DNA of 64,000 bases from Rhodoferax sp. (lineage in GTDB: Bacteria; Pseudomonadota; Gammaproteobacteria; Burkholderiales; Burkholderiaceae_C): positions 58,981 through 122,980 of the forward strand of contig JAUXWC010000265.1 of the NCBI GenBank assembly GCA_030685025.1, given 5' to 3'. Below the pieces are notes generated by a model. The model saw nothing but the letters and a program-made list of their open reading frames with translations. It was not told where the DNA came from and searched no databases. Shown here one piece after another: positions 17,086-25,363 of this stretch; the first letter of the stretch is position 1; every line of letters begins with the position of its first letter. Made by a program: the position numbers and the translations under genes.

Positions 17086-18417
17086 TCACGGCCTTATCGC
17101 CCAAAACGCCAACTCCAAGCCGGGGAAATCGCCGGCAATGTGCATCGCCATGCCACCGGATTGCTCCAATTGGCGCCACAGGTCGCTGTTACGGGTCTCG
17201 AGCTCAAAATAGCAGGCCCCGGTGTGAAACGGAATTTGGCGTGGCGCCACCTGCAAAGGCTGCAAAGCGACTCCAGGCAACTGCAAGTGGACCAGGTCAC
17301 GAATGCGCTCGACTGGACCGATCTTGACCTGCGTCGGGAATCGTGCGCGAAGCGCCTCCCCCGGAATATTGGAGCTGACAGCCAAGACAAACACAGCGTT
17401 GCGCTGCAACTCCACATCGTTGATCACCGCGACCCATACGCCACGCTGGCGGTCGTGCAGTTCGATTCGAATCGCAGACTGCTCCAGCACCATGGACAAG
17501 CTGCGTCGGAGGTCATCCATCAGTGGACGGAAACTCAATGCCAGATCATCATGGATGTAAGGCCCAAACTGGGTCACGCGCCGGGAATCCCTGAAACTGG
17601 CCAGATCACCGGCCAGGCCCAGTGCATACTCGAACAGCCTTTGGGGGTGCACGAGCGAGGCGCGCGTCAAGTGGGCGAAAACCGCTTCATTGCGGTTGAC
17701 GGTTTGCAACAACAGGAAGTCGGCTATCTCAGCCACGCCACCGCTACCGGTCTGGGACATTCGCGCGGCCAATGCGTCACCGCGTTGCCTCAGCAGACCG
17801 TGCAACTCGTCCACATAGCCCTTTAACACCGCGTGCGCCGCCACATCCAGCAGCGGCGGCAAGCGTAGCTTGTCGAGCAGCAATTGGTTGTCAACGCGAC
17901 GCTCAACAATCTGGACCACGCCCAAAGTGGTCCAGGCATCGGTGCTCTCCCTGGCCCCCATCAAGCGCGTGTGCAGTTGTCCCAACTGCAACAAGGCCGT
18001 GCGCTCACCCGCGGTATTGGAGTCAGGCACGTCGGCTTCGAGCACGCGATGGCGCACCAGGTCCTCAAAAGCCTCAGGATCGGCCTCGCGCGCACCAGGG
18101 CGGCGCACCGGCAATGCCAACACGATGACCTCATCGCGCAAGCCAGCCGGAACATCAAACGGTGCCGGGAGCGGATCCACCGAGGGCATATCGAACACCG
18201 TACCGTCCGCAAACACGCCAACGGCGCGTACCAGAGCCAACTTGCCCAGCGCCAAAGCAGCCGAATCGATTTCCAGTTCCGAGAAGCCCCACGCGTAGGG
18301 CGTGGTGCCGCGTATCGTCACATGGCGGACATGGTCGCCATGGCGCTCCTGCTGTTGGAGGTGCTGCGGTTGCAGCAGCATGCCCTCGCTCCAGATTACT
18401 TTCGTTCGCCAGCTCAT
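17086..18417 (-). CDS. tssK: T6SS baseplate-membrane connector TssK
   Basis: This 443-residue TssK (ImpJ/VasE) is a trimeric adaptor between the baseplate wedge and the TssL/TssM membrane complex. The ATG at 18415-18417 starts WRTKVIWSEGMLLQPQHLQQ, the invariant N-terminus, and is preceded by AGGAG at five bases; a longer frame reaching 18573 is not needed. Further family features are TTPYAWGFSELEID and GVFADGTVFDMPS. It is the first gene of the T6SS operon as seen here, with 431 bp of non-coding DNA upstream, so the operon promoter is expected there. Confidence 0.95.
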   Translation of the reverse strand: MSWRTKVIWSEGMLLQPQHLQQQERHGDHVRHVTIRGTTPYAWGFSELEIDSAALALGKLALVRAVGVFADGTVFDMPSVDPLPAPFDVPAGLRDEVIVLALPVRRPGAREADPEAFEDLVRHRVLEADVPDSNTAGERTALLQLGQLHTRLMGARESTDAWTTLGVVQIVERRVDNQLLLDKLRLPPLLDVAAHAVLKGYVDELHGLLRQRGDALAARMSQTGSGGVAEIADFLLLQTVNRNEAVFAHLTRASLVHPQRLFEYALGLAGDLASFRDSRRVTQFGPYIHDDLALSFRPLMDDLRRSLSMVLEQSAIRIELHDRQRGVWVAVINDVELQRNAVFVLAVSSNIPGEALRARFPTQVKIGPVERIRDLVHLQLPGVALQPLQVAPRQIPFHTGACYFELETRNSDLWRQLEQSGGMAMHIAGDFPGLELAFWAIRP

Positions 18418-18848
18418 CGGACTCCTCTTTGGTGATCTTGTTTGGCTTGCTCCAAACTGAGCTCGCCACCCCCGTCCCACCGTTTCAGCGACTGTTTGAT
18501 ATTGGGCGCATTTTGACCCTGACACATTGCCTTTGCATGGCAACTTGCTAACCCAGCCTCGGGAAAACGGCACTTTTCCGCAATTCTCGATGGTGACTCG
18601 ACCTCACAATATGCCACAAGCCACGCCAAATGACGTTAGGGCTTGCACCATGCCAAGGCCACAGTCGCTGCCCACGTTGGCGAGAGGAGACCCTGTGCGC
18701 CCAGGCTATGCGCCTGGAAGTCCGGAATCGGGCAAGATGGCTTGGCGCACCAAGAAACGGTGCCTCGGGCACGGCCCTGCTGCGGCACTCGCCCCTGTTT
18801 CCGACCGGTCCAACGCCGAAACTACGACTTCATGATCTTGCCACTTGC
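18418..18848. promoter_or_regulatory. 431-bp non-coding region upstream of the T6SS operon
   Basis: This lies between the tssK start and the rsmI stop, both on the minus strand. I see no convincing gene in any frame. It contains small inverted repeats, CCAGGC/GCCTGG at 18701-18717 and GCACC/GGTGC at 18747-18763. I found no clear sigma-70 boxes and no -24/-12 sigma-54 site with correct spacing. By position it must contain the promoter for tssK and the genes after it, and it could also hold a small RNA. Confidence 0.5.
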
Positions 18849-19766
18849 CTAAGGCGCCATTTTGCGCAACGCCAAGGCAGACTCGTAGAGGGCATTTCGC
18901 GAGGCGCCTGTTATCTCGGCAGCCAACTTGACAGCGGTCTTCAGCGGCAGTTCGGCCAGCAACAGCGCGAGAACGCGCTGCTCGTCGCCGCCATCCGTCG
19001 CGACGCGCGCTGGGTGCAGCACCACTACAAATTCACCGCGGGTTCGATTGGGCTGCTCGCGCAGCCAGGCCGGCATGGCACTGGCGCTCACTGTCGCGGT
19101 TTCTTCAAATTGCTTGGTCAACTCCCGACTAACGGTGACAAGCCTGTCGCCCAACACGGCGAGCGCAAGCGCCAGAGCCTCGATCCGGTGCGGCGCCTCC
19201 AGCAATACCACCGCACGTGGCTCGCGCGCCAACGCCGCGATCTCGCTCGCTCTGAGGATCGCCTTGGACGACAAGAATCCGACAAAGACAAACTGTCCGC
19301 TGTCCGCTTCGTCCGAGGTGATCCCGGCAACGCTCAGCGCGGCGGTCACGCTGCTGGCGCCCGGCAGAGCCAACGCCAGCAGGCAAGCGCCCCGCACCGC
19401 GCTAACCAGTCGCGCACCGGGATCGCTGACGGCGGGCGTGCCGGCGTCACTGACGTAGGCCACCCGCTGTCCAAGGCGCAATCGCTCGACGACCGCCTGT
19501 GCAACCTGGGCTTCGTTGTGCTGGTGCAGCGCCAGCAACTTATGGGCCGACGTGTCGACCCCATAGGCTCGCAGCAGCGTTTGCGTGTGCCGAGTATCCT
19601 CGCAGGCAATGCAATCGACCAGCTTCAACACGTGCAGGGCACGCAGGCTGATATCGGCCAAGTTGCCAATGGGCGTGGCCACGACATACAGTGCGCCCGA
19701 CGGATAATGCTGCGAAGCTGCGGCGGCATCTGCAGCGTCCAAGGCTAAAGCGAAAGAAGCGCTCAA
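18849..19766 (-). CDS. rsmI: 16S rRNA 2'-O-ribose C1402 methyltransferase RsmI
   Basis: This 305-residue tetrapyrrole-methylase-fold enzyme (YraL) methylates the ribose of C1402 in 16S rRNA using SAM. The N-terminal LYVVATPIGNLADISLRAL, then CEDTRHTQTLL, YVSDAGTPAVSDPG and GALALPGASS-like segments are the family motifs. The start is a TTG at 19764-19766, because an in-frame TGA lies a few codons upstream and no ATG exists before the conserved core. It is divergent from yraN and the two start codons share base 19766, so there is no spacer for promoters. The rsmI-yraN pairing is common in proteobacteria. Confidence 0.94.
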   Translation of the reverse strand: MSASFALALDAADAAAASQHYPSGALYVVATPIGNLADISLRALHVLKLVDCIACEDTRHTQTLLRAYGVDTSAHKLLALHQHNEAQVAQAVVERLRLGQRVAYVSDAGTPAVSDPGARLVSAVRGACLLALALPGASSVTAALSVAGITSDEADSGQFVFVGFLSSKAILRASEIAALAREPRAVVLLEAPHRIEALALALAVLGDRLVTVSRELTKQFEETATVSASAMPAWLREQPNRTRGEFVVVLHPARVATDGGDEQRVLALLLAELPLKTAVKLAAEITGASRNALYESALALRKMAP

Positions 19767-20158
19767 TGGTATTTCCCGAGTTCAAGGCAATCATCAAACC
19801 AGCCACCACCAAACAGCAGGGAGACCGGGCCGAAGACGAGGCGCTGAAGCTCATGCGACAGGCGGGCTTGCGCCTTCTTGAACGCAATTATCGGACGCCC
19901 GGGCGCGGTGGCGGCGAGATCGACCTGATCATGCGCGACACCGACGGGACGCTGGTGTTTGTTGAGGTGCGCCAGCGCCGCGACGCACGGCATGGTGGCG
20001 CGCTCGCCAGCGTGTCGGCGGTGAAGCAACGGCGGCTTGTGTTCGCCGCGCGGCACTACCTGCTGCGCTGGCCAGAGTTGCCGCCGTGCCGCTTTGACGT
20101 TGTGGCGCTTGAATCGGGCGAGGCCAGTTGGTACAAAGGAGCATTCGATGCGACCTAA
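19766..20158 (+). CDS. yraN: YraN family endonuclease-like protein (UPF0102)
   Basis: This 130-residue protein of the UPF0102 family has the PD-(D/E)XK-like core: GDRAEDEALKLM, then GGGEIDLIMRD and LVFVEVRQR, where the E, D and ExR residues of the predicted nuclease site are visible. Its precise function is unknown; genetic context in many bacteria links it to DNA uptake or recombination. I chose the ATG at 19766-19768, giving the normal length. It overlaps the divergent TTG start of rsmI by one base. Confidence 0.88.
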   Translation: MVFPEFKAIIKPATTKQQGDRAEDEALKLMRQAGLRLLERNYRTPGRGGGEIDLIMRDTDGTLVFVEVRQRRDARHGGALASVSAVKQRRLVFAARHYLLRWPELPPCRFDVVALESGEASWYKGAFDAT

Positions 20159-20234
20159 CGGCCCCGAGCGACGCACGCATCGGCGTGAACCCGCACCTAC
20201 GCGAGCGCCCAGCGGCACGGTTATCATCAGCGCC

Positions 20235-20834
20235 ATGCTGGAACAACGTATTCAACAGAACTTCATTGACAGCGCCGATCTCAAGTACCAGGCCTCGCAG
20301 GTATTGAGTAAACCCATCGCCGCGGCGGTACAGGCAGTATTGACCTGCATCACCGGTGGCGGCAAGGTGTTGGCATGCGGCAATGGCGGCTCGGCCGCCG
20401 ACGCACAACACTTCGCGGCAGAGTTTGTGGGACGCTATGAGCGCGAGCGTCCCGAGCTCAGTGCCATTGCACTGACAACGGACTCATCCATCCTGACAGC
20501 GATTGCCAACGACTACGACTTCAAGGTTGTGTTTTCGCGGCAAGTGCGCGCCCTGGGCTCACCCGGAGACATACTTCTGGCGATCTCCACCAGTGGCAGT
20601 TCCGCCAACGTGCTCGCCGCCGTCGAGGCGGCCCATGAGCGTGAGATGGTCGTGATTGGCCTCACCGGTCGAGGCGGCGGCAAGATGGGCCAAAGCCTGC
20701 GTGACACGGACGTGCACATTTGCGTGCCCAGCGAGCGCACTGCTCGCATTCAAGAGGTTCATATCTTGACCCTGCACTGCATCTGCGATGCGGTCGACGC
20801 CCAGTTACTCGGAGATCAGGACGTATCAACATGA
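20235..20834 (+). CDS. SIS-domain phosphoheptose isomerase / DiaA-like protein
   Basis: This 199-residue single SIS-domain protein belongs to the GmhA/DiaA group. The motifs CGNGGSAADAQHFAAEFVGRY, ALTTDSS, AISTSGSSANVLAA and the C-terminal EVHILTLHCICD are all present. GmhA converts sedoheptulose 7-phosphate to heptose phosphate for LPS core synthesis, while DiaA promotes DnaA assembly at oriC. Position after yraN and before a BON lipoprotein matches the E. coli yraN-diaA-yraP order, so DiaA is favoured on context. The start (MLEQRIQQNF) is the ATG at 20235. Confidence 0.87.
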   Translation: MLEQRIQQNFIDSADLKYQASQVLSKPIAAAVQAVLTCITGGGKVLACGNGGSAADAQHFAAEFVGRYERERPELSAIALTTDSSILTAIANDYDFKVVFSRQVRALGSPGDILLAISTSGSSANVLAAVEAAHEREMVVIGLTGRGGGKMGQSLRDTDVHICVPSERTARIQEVHILTLHCICDAVDAQLLGDQDVST

Positions 20835-21469
20835 AACAATCGACACAACGTGTGGTGCTTGCCGGTGTTCTGGCGGCAGTCCTTGGTGCCGCCGTCAGTG
20901 GCTGCGCGCCAGCGGTCCTGGGTGGCGTCGTGATTGGCTCCATGGTTGCCCTGGACCGCCGCACTTCGGGGTCACAACTTGAAGACGAAGGCATCGAAAT
21001 ACGCTCCGCCAGCCGGATCCGCGAGCACTTGGGCGACCGCGTTCACGTCAACATCGCCAGCTACAACCGGCAAGTACTGATCACCGGCGAGGTTCCGAAC
21101 GCGCAAGACCGGCAACAAGTGGAACTGATTGTCTCGAAGGTTGACAACGTTCGTGCCATCGTCAATGAGCTTGCAGTGCTGGGCAATACGTCATTCACGC
21201 AGCGCTCCAGCGACACGCTGATCACCGGCCGAGTCAAGGCCGGCATGATTGATGCCAAGGATTTGTTTGTGGGCGCATTCAAGGTCGTGACCGAGCGGGG
21301 CGTGACCTACCTGATGGGACGAGTAAGCCAGCGTGAAGCCAATCGGGCCAGTGACATTGCGCGCTCCACAACGGGCGTGCAAAAAGTCGTTCGAATCCTC
21401 GAAATCATCAGTGAGGAAGAACTGCAGCGCCTGCTCCCGGCGTCGGCCGCTCAGCAACCGACAAAGTAG
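20831..21469 (+). CDS. BON-domain outer-membrane lipoprotein (DolP/YraP-like)
   Basis: This 212-residue lipoprotein has a signal peptide ending AVSGC at about residue 25 and two BON domains (about 55-120 and 125-200; HVNIASYNRQVLITGEVPN, FKVVTERGVTYLMGRVS). DolP, formerly YraP, maintains outer-membrane integrity and regulates BAM folding activity. The ATG overlaps the SIS-gene stop as ATGA, so the two are translationally coupled. Together with rsmI, yraN and the SIS gene it reproduces the enterobacterial yraL-yraN-diaA-dolP cluster, except that rsmI is divergent. Confidence 0.88.
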   Translation: MKQSTQRVVLAGVLAAVLGAAVSGCAPAVLGGVVIGSMVALDRRTSGSQLEDEGIEIRSASRIREHLGDRVHVNIASYNRQVLITGEVPNAQDRQQVELIVSKVDNVRAIVNELAVLGNTSFTQRSSDTLITGRVKAGMIDAKDLFVGAFKVVTERGVTYLMGRVSQREANRASDIARSTTGVQKVVRILEIISEEELQRLLPASAAQQPTK

Positions 21470-21532
21470 CACCGACGGTGCGCCGCGCGGGTCAATGCCG
21501 GTCCGGGCAATCGGATTTGACGTCGGTTACGC

Positions 21533-22474
21533 CTAACGCAAGCGTTTGATCAGGCTGGAGGTGTCCCAGCGATGCCCGCCCAGAGCCTGCACATCCGCAT
21601 AGAACTGATCAACCAAGGCGGTAACTGGCAAGCGTGCCCCATTGCTGCGTGCTTCGTCGAGAACCAGGCCAAGGTCCTTGCGCATCCAGTCGACCGCGAA
21701 GCCAAACTCGAACTGGTCGGCCACCATGGTCTTGCCACGGTTGTCCATTTGCCAGCTTTGGGCGGCACCCTTGCCGATCACATCCAACACCTGAACCATG
21801 TCCAGCCCCGCCTTCTGGCCAAAGGCAATCGCTTCACTCAAACCCTGCACCAGAGCGGCAATGCAGACTTGGTTGACCATCTTCGCCAGTTGACCGGCTC
21901 CGCTATCGCCGACGCGCGTGACCGCCTTGGAGAAGGCCATGGCGACCGGTCGGGCCCGCTCAAACGCGCTCGCATCGCCGCCGCACATCACCGTCAGCAT
22001 GCCATTTTGGGCACCGGCCTGGCCACCGGATACCGGCGCATCAAGAAAGCTTAACCCGAGAACCCGGGCACCGGCCTCCAACTCACGGGCGGCCTGGGCC
22101 GATGCAGTGGTGTGGTCCATCAGAATGGCGCCAGGCCTCATCCCGGCGAACGCACCGTCAGCGACGCGGTGGCCATGTCCGTCGGGGCGTCCCAACACCA
22201 CACTGCGCAGGTCCTCGTCGTTACCAACGCAACAAAACACCACGTCGGCGCCGGCCACCGCCTCGCGTGGCGTCGGGGCTTGGCGGGGCGCAGCAGTCCC
22301 GGCAAACTCGGCGCACCACGCTGTCGACTTGGCGGCCGTGCGGTTGTAGACCGTCACCCGGTGACCAGCCCGCGCCAGATGCCCCGCCATGGGGTAGCCC
22401 ATGACACCCAAGCCAAGGAATGCCACATGGCGTGAATCGACTACCTCGTAACTGCGCGTGTTGAGGCTGCTCAT
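21533..22474 (-). CDS. NAD(P)-dependent beta-hydroxyacid dehydrogenase (3-hydroxyisobutyrate dehydrogenase family)
   Basis: This 313-residue enzyme has the Rossmann start HVAFLGLGVMGYPMAGHLA and the substrate loop FLDAPVSGGQAGAQNG. The catalytic Lys is in AKMVNQVCIAALVQGLSEA. The family reversibly oxidises beta-hydroxyacids such as 3-hydroxyisobutyrate, tartronate semialdehyde or succinic semialdehyde derivatives; the exact substrate cannot be told from the sequence. It overlaps pilU by four bases (ATGA), which makes it part of the pilT-pilU transcript although no functional link to pili is known. Confidence 0.88.
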   Translation of the reverse strand: MSSLNTRSYEVVDSRHVAFLGLGVMGYPMAGHLARAGHRVTVYNRTAAKSTAWCAEFAGTAAPRQAPTPREAVAGADVVFCCVGNDEDLRSVVLGRPDGHGHRVADGAFAGMRPGAILMDHTTASAQAARELEAGARVLGLSFLDAPVSGGQAGAQNGMLTVMCGGDASAFERARPVAMAFSKAVTRVGDSGAGQLAKMVNQVCIAALVQGLSEAIAFGQKAGLDMVQVLDVIGKGAAQSWQMDNRGKTMVADQFEFGFAVDWMRKDLGLVLDEARSNGARLPVTALVDQFYADVQALGGHRWDTSSLIKRLR

Positions 22475-23607
22475 ACGATGGCGAAATTCTCGGTACCGGC
22501 GCTGAGATCGGTGGAGCGCCCCCGCTGGCTGTTGAGCTTGATTTGCAGCCGCAAGTCATTGAGGGAATCAGCGTTGCGCAGCGTGTCCTCGTAGGTAATC
22601 ACGTTGTTCTCATACAAATCGTAGAGCGCTTGGTCAAACGTCTGCATGCCCAGGTTGCGGCTCTTCTTCATGATCTCCTTGATTTCAGTGACCTCGCCCT
22701 TGAAGATCAGGTCGGAGATCAGAGGCGTATTGAGCATGACTTCCACGGCAGCCGCGCGCCCCTTGCCGTCCTGCTTGGCGATCAGTCGCTGCGACACCAG
22801 CGCCTTGAGATTGAGTGACAAGTCCATCAGCAACTGCGAGCGACGCTCCTCCGGGAAGAAGTTGATGATGCGGTCCAGCGCCTGGTTGGTGCTGTTGGCG
22901 TGCAGGGTCGCCAAGCACAGGTGCCCGGTTTCGGCGAAGGCCACGGCGTGCTCCATGGTCTCGCGGTCGCGGATTTCGCCCATCAAGATCACGTCGGGCG
23001 CCTGTCGCAAGCTGTTCTTCAGCGCAATCTCCCAACTGTCGGTGTCCAGCCCCACCTCGCGCTGGGTCACGACGCAGTTCTTGTGTGCGTGAACGAATTC
23101 GACCGGATCCTCGATGGTAATGATGTGCCCGAAGGAGTTCTCGTTGCGCCAATCGACCATCGCTGCCAAGGTGGTGGACTTACCCGAACCCGTGGCCCCC
23201 ACCATGATGCACAGGCCACGCTTGGAGACGGCCACCTCCTTGAGTACCTGCGGCACGCCCAGGCCATCAATGGTGGGCAGCACGGCCGGGATGACACGCA
23301 TCACCATGCCGACCTTGCCCTGCTGAATGAAGGCGTTGACCCGGAAACGGCCCACATTGGGCGGCGAGATGGCGAAGTTGCACTCCTTGGTTTTCTCAAA
23401 CTCCGCAATCTGCTTGTCATTCATCACCGATCGTGCCAGTGACATCGTGTGGGTGGCGTTGAGCGGCTGCGGCGAGACCTTGGTGACCTTGCCATCGACC
23501 TTGACGGCCGGTGGAAAATCAGCGGTGATGAACAAATCGCTGCCATTGCGGCTGATCATCAGCTTGAGCAGATCATTAATGAACTTGGTGGCTTGATCGC
23601 GTTCCAT
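22471..23607 (-). CDS. pilU: Type IV pilus retraction ATPase PilU
   Basis: This 378-residue PilT-like hexameric ATPase assists PilT in pilus retraction. It has Walker A GATGSGKSTTLAAM, the Asp box FGHIITIEDPVEF, Walker B APDVILMGEIRD and the His box TGHLCLATLHANS. The N-terminal MERDQATKFINDLLKLMISR and the C-terminal NAIRNL-free sequence with NSQRGRSTDLSAGTENFAIV separate it from PilT. The ATG has no close competitor. It lies 21 bp after the cyclic-nucleotide-binding gene, in the order pilT, cNMP gene, pilU. Confidence 0.94.
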   Translation of the reverse strand: MERDQATKFINDLLKLMISRNGSDLFITADFPPAVKVDGKVTKVSPQPLNATHTMSLARSVMNDKQIAEFEKTKECNFAISPPNVGRFRVNAFIQQGKVGMVMRVIPAVLPTIDGLGVPQVLKEVAVSKRGLCIMVGATGSGKSTTLAAMVDWRNENSFGHIITIEDPVEFVHAHKNCVVTQREVGLDTDSWEIALKNSLRQAPDVILMGEIRDRETMEHAVAFAETGHLCLATLHANSTNQALDRIINFFPEERRSQLLMDLSLNLKALVSQRLIAKQDGKGRAAAVEVMLNTPLISDLIFKGEVTEIKEIMKKSRNLGMQTFDQALYDLYENNVITYEDTLRNADSLNDLRLQIKLNSQRGRSTDLSAGTENFAIV

Positions 23608-23628
23608 CTTGTGTTGGCTCCCTGGGTA

Positions 23629-24258
23629 TCACTTTTTGTCGCTTAGCCGCGCACTCACGACTCGCAGCCGCAGCGACAGTTTGCGTGCCAGCACAGCAAT
23701 CAGATTGGCGGCCAGACCTGGCTCCGAGGTCAGCATTTCATCCAGGCCCTCGGCCGACAGCACCGCCACGTCGCATTCACCCAGCGTCGTGCAGGCGGAA
23801 AACCGGATGCCGCTGTCGAGCAGGGACATCTCGCCCAGGATTTCACCGGGCCGCGTCTCGGCCAAGCGCAAACGCTCGCCCCATGGCTGAAGCCGGTCCA
23901 CCGCAATATTGCCCTTAAGGAGGACCACCATGAAGTTGCCATATTCATCCTGGCGAATCACGTCACGGCTGGCCGCAATGGTGGCGAAATCGAAGAAGCG
24001 TCCCATGCGCTGGATCGCTGCGGGTTCCAGGTGGCTGGTGTAGCGATCCTTGGTCCACAGGTCTTGCAGCAGCTTGATGCCGACCGACGGGTTGAGTCGC
24101 TTCGCGCCCACCTCGACGGCTCGTGCCTCCCACGGCGCCAACAGGGAGGCGTCCACGCCCTGTCCGGCAAAGGCGGTGGTAAAGAGAAGGGAATCGAGCT
24201 TGTCTTCGCCCGCTTCGCGCTGGCTCTTGTGTCGCAGGAGTCCGAGGATTCCTTTCAT
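23629..24258 (-). CDS. Cyclic-nucleotide-binding-domain protein between pilT and pilU
   Basis: This 209-residue protein carries one cNMP-binding domain (about 75-190; GNFMVVLLKGNIAV, GEILGEMSLLDSGIRFSACTT). The phosphate-binding-cassette-like GEMSLLDSGIRFSA is recognisable. There is no HTH or other output domain, so it is not a Crp-type regulator. The N-terminal 60 residues are unannotated and helical. Its position between the two retraction ATPases suggests that it passes a cyclic-nucleotide signal to pilus retraction; this is inference only. Confidence 0.85.
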   Translation of the reverse strand: MKGILGLLRHKSQREAGEDKLDSLLFTTAFAGQGVDASLLAPWEARAVEVGAKRLNPSVGIKLLQDLWTKDRYTSHLEPAAIQRMGRFFDFATIAASRDVIRQDEYGNFMVVLLKGNIAVDRLQPWGERLRLAETRPGEILGEMSLLDSGIRFSACTTLGECDVAVLSAEGLDEMLTSEPGLAANLIAVLARKLSLRLRVVSARLSDKK

Positions 24259-24284
24259 GCTTTTCTCCGGTTGACTGGCCTGAC

Positions 24285-25328
24285 TTAGCCTGGGAAGTTC
24301 TCGGGAATCTTGGCCTTGCCGCGAGCCTCCGCCGCGCTGATGACGTTGCGCTTGACCAGGTCGGTCAGATTCTGGTCGAGCGTTTGCATGCCGACGTTGT
24401 TACCGGTCTGGATAGAGGAATACATCTGCGCCACCTTAGCCTCGCGGATCAGGTTGCGAATGGCGTTGGTGCCCAGCATGATTTCGTGCGCCGCGACACG
24501 GCCCTGGCCATCCTTGGTCTTGCACAGCGTCTGCGAGATTACCGCTTGCAAGGACTCCGACAACATGGACCGCACCATCTCCTTCTCTTCGGCCGGGAAC
24601 ACGTCAATGATCCGGTCAATGGTCTTGGCGGCGCTCGATGTGTGCAAGGTGCCGAACACCAAGTGGCCGGTCTCAGCCGCCGTCATGGCCAAGCGAATGG
24701 TCTCCAGGTCGCGCATTTCGCCCACCAGAATGGCGTCCGGGTCCTCGCGCAGGGCGGACTTCAATGCGGCCGCGAAACTCAAGGTATGTGGCCCTACTTC
24801 ACGCTGGTTGATCAGGCACTTCTTGGACTCGTGCACGAATTCAATCGGGTCCTCGACGGTCAGAATGTGGCCGAACTCATTCTCGTTGAGGAAGTTCACC
24901 ATTGCCGCCAGGGTGGTTGACTTGCCCGAGCCGGTCGGGCCGGTGACCAGTACCAGCCCGCGCGGCTTGAGCGACAGTTCAGCGAAAATCTTGGGCGCGT
25001 TGAGTTGCTCCAGCGTCAGGATCTTGCTGGGAATAGTCCGAAACACCGCCCCCGCGCCACGGTTGTGGTTAAACGCATTGACCCGGAACCGCGCCAGCCC
25101 TTCGATCTCGAAGGAGAAGTCAATTTCCAGGAACTCTTCGTAGTTCTTACGCTGGGTGTCATTCATGATGTCGTACACCATCGCATGCACCTGCTTGTGG
25201 TCGAGCGCCTCCACGTTGATGCGCCGCACGTCGCCGTGAACCCGAATCATCGGTGGCAGCCCGGCGGACAGGTGCAAGTCAGAGGCCTTGTTCTTGACAC
25301 TGAATGCGAGCAGTTGGGTAATGTCCAC
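24285..25328 (-). CDS. pilT: Type IV pilus retraction ATPase PilT
   Basis: This 347-residue ATPase depolymerises pili for twitching motility and DNA uptake. The motifs are ASDLHLSAGLPPMIRVHGDV, Walker A GPTGSGKSTTLAAM, Walker B DPDAILVGEMRD, TGHLVFGTLHTSSAAKTI and the C-terminal AIRNLIREAK. The GTG at 25326-25328 (VDITQLLAFSV) is chosen: GAGGA lies five bases upstream and the product then matches the standard PilT N-terminus. A TTG eleven codons earlier would leave almost no space to the divergent yggS start. It is the first gene of the pilT-cNMP-pilU-dehydrogenase operon. Confidence 0.95.
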   Translation of the reverse strand: MDITQLLAFSVKNKASDLHLSAGLPPMIRVHGDVRRINVEALDHKQVHAMVYDIMNDTQRKNYEEFLEIDFSFEIEGLARFRVNAFNHNRGAGAVFRTIPSKILTLEQLNAPKIFAELSLKPRGLVLVTGPTGSGKSTTLAAMVNFLNENEFGHILTVEDPIEFVHESKKCLINQREVGPHTLSFAAALKSALREDPDAILVGEMRDLETIRLAMTAAETGHLVFGTLHTSSAAKTIDRIIDVFPAEEKEMVRSMLSESLQAVISQTLCKTKDGQGRVAAHEIMLGTNAIRNLIREAKVAQMYSSIQTGNNVGMQTLDQNLTDLVKRNVISAAEARGKAKIPENFPG

Positions 25329-25363
25329 GGGTTCCTCGATGGTTTGGTACGCTTGCGGCAATT

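Noticed and set aside
18418..18600. Sigma-54 promoter for the T6SS operon
   Set aside because: TGGCA and TTGCA-like words exist, but none has the required 10-base spacing between GG and GC.
18418..18848. RNase P RNA gene next to rsmI
   Set aside because: The diagnostic GAGGAAAGTCCGGGC-type core was not found on either strand.
21470..21532. Terminator after the BON lipoprotein gene
   Set aside because: GCACCG/CGGTGC forms only a tiny stem without loop and without a T run.
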